A stretch of 64,000 bases of DNA from Embiotoca jacksoni (taxonomy: Eukaryota > Chordata > Actinopteri > Embiotocidae): assembly GCA_022577435.1 (NCBI GenBank), contig JAKOON010000009.1:8806911-8870910 (forward strand), written 5' to 3'. Below the pieces are notes generated by a model. The model was not told the DNA's origin. It saw nothing but the letters and a program-made list of their open reading frames with translations, and did no database searches. The translations under genes were made by a program, and so were the position numbers. Below, piece by piece: positions 54,404-64,000 of the stretch (positions within the stretch are counted from its first letter, which is position 1; each line of letters opens with the position of its first letter).

Positions 54404-54797
54404 TTTTTGCTGACAGTTTGATAAGAAGATTGATACATGGGCTCAATATGAAGCTGGCAGCTTTGCTAAACGGGCATAAAAACATGAAGCAAGGGGAACA
54501 GAACACCTAAAGGTAATAAAATCCACTAAACAGCTTTTTTTTAAAAGCCAAGAGTGAGGCACGTAGCTACTACTCTACCTGCCCCTACAGGAACCACAGT
54601 TTTTTGAAAGTGAAAAAAACAAAACAAGAGGACATTTAGTTTATTGAGCTTTGGTCTTGCTATTTGTTACTTTAGGACAACCGTCTTTTTGTCAGGCTAA
54701 GCTAACCCACCAGCTTCACCTTGAACATACAGACATATCAATCTTGTCATGTAACTCTTGGCAAGAAAGTCAGTTTGTGTATTTCCTGAAAGAAAAG
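54404..54797. mobile_element. Foldback-type element with both arms
   Basis: The left arm ('agtttgataagaagattgat', 'caatatgaagctggcagc', 'aggtaataaaatccac') and the right arm ('tcaggctaagctaaccc', 'acagacatatcaatcttgtc', 'taactcttggcaagaaag') are diverged inverted copies of one another. Same family as 921-1200 and 24549-24746. Non-coding. Confidence 0.55.
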
Positions 54798-56399
54798 TTG
54801 TTGGTTTTGTGGTAAACAGAGAGTTGAGGTGCGGTGTTGAGAAATGTGCTCAGGTATTAAGCACTCTGTGGCTGTGTGAGTTCATCCTGTCCTCTGACCG
54901 AAAGTGTAAACTTTACCCTTCCCTGTCATCTGGGATCATTAAAAGTTTCCCCACCACGTAATACTTCAAACAACAGATTTCACAAACTTCCTCATGATGT
55001 GTTCGCTCTCTTGGTTGGATGTCACACACACCAGGACATCAACAGATACTTCTCTGATCCTCCATGAGCTCATTTAATAGAATAAACTTACAGAACACAT
55101 TGTTTACTAGTAATTCAGGGGATGTTTAAGGAAGATAAAAAGACATTAATGCCACAATAAACTTTTAAATATATTACTGTGTAGTTTTAACACTTCAGGT
55201 GAAAACTAAGAGGGCCGTTTCAGATTTCCATGTGATATTACAGAAAAAGGTTGTAATGTAGGTGCCACCCTGCCCTGTTTATCACAGACAGGCCAAACAA
55301 GGACGTGAAGAAGCAGATCTGATATTTGACAGGAAAGCACCTGCTCGGGTTTGTGCTCCGAGCTGAGATACAATAAGTATGACTCTGACTGGAAGTGGTT
55401 GGCTCAGGTGATCGTTCCACTGATGTAATGGAAACAAACTCTTCTTTCTAAACGGCTCTTTGACCTTATTTATTTGATGATGCAAATCCCTGAAGGAATG
55501 TGAAGTATTGTGTTGATCATAGTTCAGCGATGAGAATGAATGGTTACAGTAAGGACGATATTTCTACCTTTCATCTTGAATCACAAAGGCATACCTGGAA
55601 TTCATGTAAGAAAATCAAGTTATGATCTCTGCTGCCATCTTGTGGACATACGGTAAACTACAGCTTTCTGTCAGGTAACACACGCTAAAAATAACTTGCT
55701 TTATTTCATCTAATTTTTGGCTATAATATTGTAACAATCCTCAATATTTTATAAAAGGAGACATGCTTGCACTTTATATAATAAGACATCCGAGAATAAC
55801 AACTTATTAACATTACCATTACAGACTATAGAACCCTTTAATAATATTGTGTGACTCTTTAATGATGGATTCACTTCGCTGCTTAGACATTCCCTAATGT
55901 TATTAGTAATACTGTTTATAATGAAATAACGGAGGGACTTGTTGAAATAAAAAGCATTCATGAAAAAAAGATACATGAACTCAACCAAAAGGATTTTGCA
56001 CAAGCTGGCCCTACATATGTTAACTTTAATAATTGTTCATTACTTATCTATAAAGCATTGATAGGGATTTTAAATGGGTATTAATCAAGCTGTTAGTTAC
56101 AAAATCATTTATACAAACAAAAGTGTACCTTTTTAAAAGTGCTAAAGGTCATTTCAAATGTATGTGAATTATTTCTCTGGGTTGAAATCAGGCCTTGAAA
56201 ATGTAGAGCTAATAAGAATTAAAAAAAAAAATCAACTGTTTTGGTCACTGATTAATCTCAAAAGATGTTTTCCAAAACATTTGAAATTCTGAAGTGTGTG
56301 ATTTTGCTGCTTTTTTCTGTTTTTGATCATTGAATCTTCCGGTTTTTAAGTGTGTTTTTGTTCCATCCAACCCAATGACCTCCTCTCAACGTGAACTTT
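54798..56399. other. Intergenic, no gene recognised
   Basis: A CTCF-like motif lies at 55632. No exon or RNA gene supported. Confidence 0.5.
55632..55645 (-). promoter_or_regulatory. CTCF-like motif
   Basis: The reverse strand reads 'ccacaagatggcag', one mismatch from CCASYAGRKGGCRS. Points towards trib1 and opposite to the site at 8710. Unverified. Confidence 0.3.
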
Positions 56400-56560
56400 G
56401 TCACATGACCCCCATCACAAGATCTCCTTCTTGGACCCTGGTCATACATGCTGTACTTGTCATGCCGAAGCAAGGTGAAATGTGACCGACACGGTATCCT
56501 CTAGTGGACAGGCGGGAGTATTACATGCTTTAGTGTGATACCGGGCTGACTATTCAGGGC
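56400..56560 (+). repeat. Second copy of dispersed repeat seen at 18.5 kb
   Basis: 'gacacggtatcctctagtgg' and 'gtgtgataccgggctgac' parallel 18800-18870. Fragment, non-coding. Confidence 0.45.
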
Positions 56561-58866
56561 AAACCAACATTCTGTATGCAGTATTCCTCTCTGATAAAAA
56601 AAAATATGAAAAGAACCCTGTTTTGTTTATATCCATGTTTACTTGCAATGAGTCTTTTTCTTCTTCATTCCCTTTTTTGGGGACATTGCTGCTCATCTTT
56701 GATGATAACAAGAAACCGCCAGAACGAATGTCGGATGTCCACAGCCACGGACAGACTGACGACCTCTCATAAAATCACTGATCCATCGGTACTAGTGGTC
56801 AAAAGCTACACAGGGTGCTTCTAATCGCTAAAATAATCTGCCAATTGATCAGTAATGACAACAATCGCTATCCATGCAGCTCTAGTAAAATACACTTTCC
56901 GAGAAAACATGGAAAAGCTGAATCTTCAGCTTTCTCTGACAGCTTGAGCCTCCATTGGAGGTAAATGAGAGTCTTGGGTGTTGTCTGGGTCAACAGTCTC
57001 TTAATCACAGAGAGGAGCTGTGATGAGGAGTATTTGTCTGATGAGGTTATTTCAAGCAAAGTGGCACCCGGGGACTTTGTGTTATCATCCTGATTGTTCT
57101 CTATTCAGACGAATAAAGGGAAACAGAAAAACATTAAAATATGCTGATGACATGGCCCTGGGTGGCCTGATTTACAAGGTTTGTTTTTTATGACTTCATG
57201 ACTGATTTCCATCTGCGTGTTCACTAAAACTAAATTCAAGTTTATCTGCCAACTGTTGTCTTCCGTTCTACTGAGCTTATGCTGAATCATTTAAACCAAG
57301 AATCCTCATTTAGACTGAAAGAAACGTCCGCACCATGACGTTGATCAGTTTGGCGTTAGCATTAAGTCCTTCCAAAGCTATAACTCAAAACTTTAAGACA
57401 ACTGATGAACTGAGTAACCATCACTAATGTAAAACCTCTGTTTCAGCGCTTGGCAAGGTCAGCTGTTTCTGAGCGCTAAAGACCTGGAAATAAAAATGAC
57501 CACACATGCTATTTAGAGTTTGTGTTTCCTTAATTTAAAAAACATATATAAACATAAGAATATAAAGTGTTTGCCGATGAGGTTTTGTTGTATGTATTTG
57601 AAATACTGTCTTGCCATCCTGAAATCTCAGGTTATAAAATTAATTTGGAGAAACCACAGCTTATGTCTATCAATGATTTTTCTCAAAATGTACAGATGTG
57701 TTCATCACAAAGTAATAAATATTGAGGCTGCAACATTAGTCTAAAAGAAATGTGCTAGATTAAGTAACTATGACTGACACTGGTGGTTTACCCTGCCTAA
57801 TATTGTTGGTGGGATAAATCTAAATATTGTTGGTTTTCTTTGGTTTTTTTTTTTTTTTTTTTTTAAATCATTATCCCTTCCCAAAAACATGTTTAAGAAT
57901 ACTGGAGATTAGAATTGGATAATAATTTCTCATATCCACTCACGGGACTTATTTCGGAGAATGTTCATTAACAAAAAGTAAATGTTAATAATTTTGTCAT
58001 TAGATTTACAATATATGGATAGCATTAAAAATGAAATCAGTATCAGGTACACATTTAAGCAATAACTCATTGATTAGACTACAGGAAAGTGTATTGTTTT
58101 AGAAAAGATGGGACTTTTTCCTGTTGTATCATTACAGTAGGAAAGCACATTAAAATGTTTTTTAATACATTTTTGTAAATCATGTTTAATGCTAGACTAT
58201 GTTTAATTTATTTTATGTTTTACTAGCAGGAACGCTTCATATCAGACCTCTAACTGTAGACTGTATGTCCTGTATAATCACCTTTTACAACATATTAATG
58301 ACAACAAAAGTCCAGGAGAGGGCAATGTTTCCATTTACCTGGACAGGTCATTCTTTATTTTTGTTTTCTTTCATTCAAGAATTAAAATAATTATACATTG
58401 TATACTATATATTGTCAGGAGGATTAGAGCATGGGTTAAGGTAAATAGCAATGTACATGTCAGTGCAAAGACATGCATTTAGCAGATTTAAGAGGAATGT
58501 TTACTTAATTACAGATTAAAATAAGTTATGAAGAAGAAACAGTGCTTCATGGGAAATCTACAAAAATAATGTCTACCTGATCACTAAGGTTTTTTATCCC
58601 ATTGGTCATTGTTGCTCAGACAATATACAGCACCATGCTCATTTATTCACACCCATATTTTTATTTGAAGGAAATAACATGAAGCAACCTCAGATTTGGG
58701 TTTTACAAGGTCTTAAACTGCAGCAGACCAAAACTGTTTGGTTGTAAAACCATCCATCTGTCTGTGGAACCAATCAGCCTCTCCTGGCCTCGGCTCAGAC
58801 TGTTAAAGACGCTGCCAAAATCAGCCAAACAGAATAAAACCACTGTTGAATTACTCTCAGTGGCAC
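56561..58866. other. Intergenic, no gene recognised
   Basis: AT-rich, with a T-run at 57846-57864. No supported gene. Confidence 0.5.
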
Positions 58867-59234
58867 CTACGGTGGTGCGTGAAATTTGGTTAAAGCTTTA
58901 GAATTCTTTTGAATTGTTTCATAAATATGACATAAAACATGATTTTCACAAAAGTAACACTAAACAAAAGTTAACTAAACACATAAACCCAGAACATGTC
59001 AGAGTTGAAACTGTTCAGTCCGAAGTAGTGGGCTAAAATCCCTCCAAGCCAATGTGCAGGGCTGATGAAGACTTACTGGGAAGGTTTTGTCAGTTATAAT
59101 GACCAAGTATGATATTTTGTCAAACGGGTTCTATTTATCTAATTTAAGGACCGATTATGTTTTCTGTAATTTTTATGCAGAAATATTTTACAAAGAAACT
59201 TTTAAGGGTTCACAAACTTTTAGGCACCACTGTT
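58867..59234. mobile_element. Tc1-derived MITE
   Basis: Left end 'acggtggtgcgtgaaattt' and right end 'gggttcacaaacttttaggcaccactgt' (split here for length: positions 59207-59234) are terminal inverted repeats of a fish Tc1-like family. Subterminal parts also match in inverted order: 'ataaatatgacataaaacat' on the left and 'ttatgcagaaatattt' on the right. Transposase is absent, leaving about 368 bp, so it could only move with help from a full element. Confidence 0.7.
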
Positions 59235-60104
59235 AAAGTATTCTGATTCTGCACATTTCCCCAGATTGTAAGTTATTAATTATCTTAAGGACATATTTTA
59301 TTAAATCTATTCATTGCCAGTTTTATTAGCAGCTCCTCAACTTACCCAATAAGAACATGACTAAATGTCAGATAAAAGTAAGTTATTTTACGAGGTGGAA
59401 TGGCATATACATTTTGCATGCACAGATATATTTAATCTTCTTCTAATCCAGCATTTTGTTTGGACTTACTTAACTCATTCCCACTTCTTTGTCAACATAC
59501 TCAGATAGTTTCCTCTCTGATATAAAACCATAACTGGTCTTGCACTTTGACTGCTATAAATACTATATGTCTAAACTAATAAAAGACCTTTCAATCACAC
59601 CCGTTTCCCTCCTTCGCTATCTGTACTATTCTGTTATCGTCCGACTATCACAGGACGTTGGGGAACTGATTGTGAGGGGTCAGTATAAATGTCTCTCATG
59701 CAGATAAAGGAGTCCAAACAAGAGAAGGAACTGATTCAAAATACCAATCATACACTACATATTCTGCATCCCGCATATAATCTCATCATTACATCCATTT
59801 ATCTCTAAAAGCTGCCGCAGAATAGGAAATAGGCTGCGTGGCATTTTAGCCACGAGTTCTACTGTGTTTCACTGCAGTTTCCTGGGGATGTATTATTCCG
59901 CCACATGCTCTGTGCAGTCAGGCTGCAGTGTTGAAATTGACATCACCGACTTATAGCTGCTCCTATGGAGACAACGGGGTGTGCAGAGCTTTTCCCGAGA
60001 GCTTTGTTTCATTCATAAAACCACGTTAACAGATAGAAGTGAAAAATCGATATTTCTATGCCTCCACACAGCCACGTTTTCAGGTGGTCCGCCCCCCTTT
60101 TCGT
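59235..60104. other. Intergenic, no gene recognised
   Basis: Nothing recognised. Confidence 0.5.
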
Positions 60105-60465
60105 GAACAACATATGTCAGGAACAGCTTGAGAGAATTTCTTTAAATTTGGTGCAAACGTTCACTTGGATGAACTGATAAGATTTTGATCGTCAAAAGTC
60201 AAAGGTTACCGTGATCTCACAAAAAAAACCTTTGGGGACATAACTCAAGAATTCACATGTTAATTACAACAACATTTTACACGAATGTCTAATAAAGATT
60301 AAATGATGAAGTGATAACTTTTAATACCTACACTGTGACATTATAATGTTATGCAAATACACCTTTCTGTCCATGATTAAGTACCATAACTCCGAACAGA
60401 ACAGATGGGGAGATTGTGACCATATTTCACATTTTGTCCAATACTGTATTAGTGACACTAATCTT
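60105..60465 (+). repeat. Teleost dispersed repeat
   Basis: 'aatttctttaaatttggtgc', 'gtcaaaggttaccgtgatct', 'ataactcaagaattcacatg' and 'agattgtgaccatatttcac' follow a well known fish repeat in order. Non-coding; minus-strand frames over it are spurious. Confidence 0.6.
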
Positions 60466-62149
60466 GGGTTGTATTGATTGTATAGATCTTCTGTGTCGTC
60501 GTGTTGAAGATGTGCGTGAGGCATCCACGTTTTAGAATTTGTAGCTTCTTTGCAGCAACATCTATATCTGAACAATTGTTTCCTGGAATCTTCCCGGTTG
60601 GCCAGTGTTTTTCTCCCAACCCCGGCATTATGCAGCCCGTATACAGATATTCAATGGATAATCGTAGCTGTAGCGGCACTTGGAAGCTTTGGGCAAACAC
60701 AGATGAAACAAAATTGGAAAGTTTACAGCTAACAGTGAAGCTTAAAGCTACGACGCTCCCTCGAATTTATTATATTTTTCAAAAGGAAATAATTTCAGAA
60801 ACTCTGCTCTGTCTAAACTGCAGAGGTTGAATAAAGAGTGCAATTAAGACACAAAACAAAAACAAAACATTCCATTGCTCTTCTCTTCTCGAGTACAGTC
60901 ATATTTTTGTCTTCTGTGAGATATTGAAATGAAGCAGTACTCTGCTGTCATCCTATGGAGTGTTTTCACTCCAACATACCCACTCATGCATGTCACTTAT
61001 GCTTCAAGGGGCGCCTGGTATCTTGAGCTTTCAGGGCTGCCTTGTTCAAAAGGCACAGTGTCAACCTACCTAATACTTGACTTCTTAGTTTCCCCCAAAA
61101 GACCCGAGAGCTTGAACACAATCACCCCCAATTTCTCTGCAATAGACCCAAGTCTGTGAGGAGAATTGAAATTAGGTGACTGTGATTTTACTCATGAATT
61201 GGAATATGGCCCTGCAAGAAGTTTATTATTTCTCGTACTAAGGTAAAAAATATCATCCAAAATATGAAAGTCATACAAAGGAAACCCAAATACTTAAGCG
61301 TTTGAAACTTCACTTCGATTCAAGATAAGATCATCTAAATACTAAACCAGTTACAGGAAGTCCTGAAATTCATATGTATTTGTTTGTTTGCTACATGAAG
61401 GGGGTGTATATAAACTGCTTAATTCGTAACCCCTCAAAAAATTATAAATCAGCAGTTTCCCAAACTGATTGTAGAGAGAAAAAAGAATGCACTGGTCAAA
61501 GAGATTAACTCAAAATTAAACAAAGAGCACAGTATAAGGGGATTTGCGCTGCCACACAGTCCTGTGTTGAGTAAAGGGGTATACAGTGGCCATAGCTGCA
61601 GCCTTTCATGCCACTGAGCTTTGTAATGATTCTCATTCTCTAAAAATGCCCATTAGCCAACGTGCTGTTCATTTCCAGGCCATAGATTAACAGTTGAACA
61701 CATAGGTCCCATTGTACTTCACAGAAAACACACAGCTCAGTTGTACTCTTCAGTAGCATTAAACCTTGTCCGGCTTGTGTACTCAGGTCCAAAACTGCAC
61801 GCTTGAGAGGAAGCTGTGCATATCTTCATTAGCTAATTCCAGGGTGGGAAGTACATGTACTAAAAGGCTGTAGAGTTTGCCGTTGCTTGAGTATATGCAG
61901 TTTATACAATTACACTTGTGTGCACCTACATTTCAGAGGATTACATATCCTATATAAGGATTGGGTATGATTTTCACATTTTCAAATAGTCATCAAAAAA
62001 AATTTAAATAAATGGAACAGTTTATATTATTATATTAATGCATTGCTGCTGCCACAATGGGCCGGTATGCACCTTCAATCTGTTTGCCAACCGCTATTAA
62101 ACAACAAAGGGAGGAGAAGAAGAACATGTTACTAGCAGGCTCGGGTAAA
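60466..62149. other. Intergenic, no gene recognised
   Basis: The 109-codon frame at 60501-60830 has no recognisable domain. No RNA gene seen. Confidence 0.5.
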
Positions 62150-62840
62150 ACCATTGACTGTATATAAGACTGGTTCTGAAAAATGAGGCCGATGCGGAAG
62201 TGTCTTAGGCTGCAACACCACTGAGTCCCACTAGAAGCTGTCAATAGAGTTATCTCGGTGTTGCTAGCTAAAGTCGCTCCTTGTTATTATTTTTCTGGCT
62301 GTCCATCTAGAGATAATCCCGTCTTTACCTAGAAAATAAGCCTAAAAAAAAAAGCCATCTTTTTGGGGGCGTGTCTGTTTGATTGACAGGCCGATGGCCC
62401 AGCCAGGTTATAGCTATTGGTGGGCGGACATAGAACCGCCGGGTTTCCAATCAGATTAAGTCATTTCAGGCTATTATACTGATATTTTAAACCTGCAATA
62501 ACTGGTTGGTTTGTGGGCCACTTGGGGGCGGTAGCAAAGTTGAGAACAGAACATGCCCATTCAGTATCATCACCTTTTAGGTTTATATGCTGCTAACAGC
62601 TTCTAATTTACGCATCCAGCAGATACAGGGAAACATTAAACCTTCATTTGGAGTCACTTTAAGAATATTAAGTCTAATATTGACTCTCTTCAGTTCTGTT
62701 TATTTGTTTCTTCCAATTCCTGTAGAAAATGTCTCTTTAGCTGCTAAATGCTGCTCTATGTTGAACATTTTGCTGTTAGCTGAACAGTTTCCTGTTGCTG
62801 CTGAAAGCTACGAGTGGTAAAAGTGAACCAAATAAGTAAA
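62150..62840. repeat. Moderately repeated teleost sequence
   Basis: 'ccattgactgtatataagac', 'gttgctagctaaagtcgctc', 'gattgacaggccgatggcc', 'acgcatccagcagatacagg' and 'tcatttggagtcactttaag' are phrases I recall as repeated in fish genomes. Possibly more than one element; boundaries uncertain. The short frame at 62587-62820 is not a gene. Confidence 0.4.
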
Positions 62841-64000
62841 ACTGAGAAGTGGACAGCTAAATAAGGAGCAAGATCCATAAATTTAGTGCGCAGAATTTTT
62901 ATTTGCAGTGGACATAAAATCAATCAAAAATGTGCTTCAAAAACAAGCACACACACACGTAAACTTTATGATTTTGAACTTTATTGATCCTCAGGAGAGG
63001 GATTACATGTTCCCTTAACCTTCAGTCTACTCATTTAATCCACTAGTGATACTTGTTCTATTGGTTCATCCCCATCTCATGTCCATGTTCACTGGCGAGT
63101 TAGCTTCTCCCTAAATTGGAGAAACTGTGAGCACTTAACAGAGTAAGTATTAAACTTCTGTGATTAGCTCCAGTTGCAAGGTAGACACTGGGCTGCATAC
63201 GGTGCCTGAACTGTGCCAACGATGAAAAGTTGAAGAAGGGATTAAGTCACCAATCCACATACTTGCAGAATGCCACTGCCCCTTCTCCATTTACTCTGAG
63301 CTCCCCATGGGCGAGCCAGGAGGTTCAGAACAGAAGTGCAGTGAAAGGAGTTCACTTTCACTCCTTTACATAGCACAAAGGCTTAGCTGGCAATAGGCTC
63401 ACACATAACAAACAGACACCACTCGCTTTAAAAGAAAAGTTGGTCACACATCTGAAAGATTTTAGAAAATGGACACAAGGCAATAAGTTATGCATGCAGA
63501 AATATAGGATTACACATGCACACGTCAAAAAAAAATATGTATGAATAATATAGCAACATCATGATGCACAAAATGTAGATTGTAAAATAAAAGCTTCAGC
63601 TAAGATCCATTTCGGAAAGTTTGTGTGTGCTTGGTGCAAGATTGAGGGATCCTGTTGTTCATTTATGCACTGCTTTTGTACATCGCAGGTAGCAACTACA
63701 TTCATTTACATGCATCAGCAGGTGTCAAACAGAAAGAGAAAAATTTCACTCGGAGCCTGGAGGAATGATGGACAGATGGAGAGAAAGGCAAGGCGGGATA
63801 TAACCAAAGGTTAGGAGGGAGGCAACGGGAAGAAATGGAGCAGCAACATGTGAGAAAATGAAACAAGAACAAGGATAGAAAAGGAAAGAGAGAGAGAGAA
63901 AGAACAGTGAGAAGTCAAGGAGGAGTGTTGTACCAAGCTGGGAATGCAGTTTGCATGGCTCTACTCTACGGGTGACTTTAATTACTTTTCGGCGTCACTG
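62841..64000. other. Intergenic, no gene recognised
   Basis: 'actttattgatcc' near 62973 resembles the 3' end of some fish LINEs but is too short to call. Purine-rich tail at 63810-63910. No gene reaches the window end. Confidence 0.5.

Noticed and set aside
62973..63000. LINE 3' end
   Set aside because: Only 'actttattgatcc' matches; no reverse-transcriptase remnants upstream.

Overview
This window is animal nuclear DNA, almost certainly from a ray-finned (probably percomorph) fish. The genes are split by GT-AG introns. Long (CA/GT)n tracts occur every few kilobases. Many dispersed repeats are ones I recognise as teleost families: Tc1-like transposons and their deletion derivatives, a tRNA-derived SINE, foldback elements, and the GT-flanked 'tgtggggac' repeat. 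There is no bacterial operon, CRISPR array or phage, and I saw no viral gene.

Two protein-coding genes can be rebuilt, both on the + strand. The first is cibar1 (FAM92A), with eight coding exons from 6667 to 13377 encoding about 297 aa. It is a BAR-domain membrane-bending protein of the ciliary base and mitochondria, and ends in a very acidic tail. The second is trib1 (Tribbles homolog 1), with three coding exons from 46058 to 51026 encoding about 363 aa. It is a pseudokinase scaffold that links the COP1 ubiquitin ligase to substrates such as C/EBP-alpha. Its roughly 2.2-kb 3' UTR ends near 53265.

Layout: 1-6480 is intergenic with a foldback relic, a SINE and microsatellites. 6480-6660 is the cibar1 promoter, with ZNF143-like and RFX X-box-like motifs. 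6667-13670 is cibar1. 13670-45600 is a roughly 32-kb gene-free interval with many repeats, including a Tc1 relic at 19 kb and a nested insertion at 35-36.8 kb. 45600-53265 is trib1 with its promoter. 53265-64000 is gene-free again, with a foldback element, a Tc1-derived MITE and other repeats.

The two genes have no known shared pathway. The gene-poor flanks of trib1 are the likely place for its long-range regulatory elements, but I cannot identify individual enhancers from one sequence. I found no wholly new biological system. The most interesting points are a probable minor-spliceosome (U12-type) intron in cibar1, a perfect 19-bp hairpin in the trib1 3' UTR, a nested transposon, and a C/EBP-like site just upstream of trib1. 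Most ORFs here are chance or microsatellite translations.
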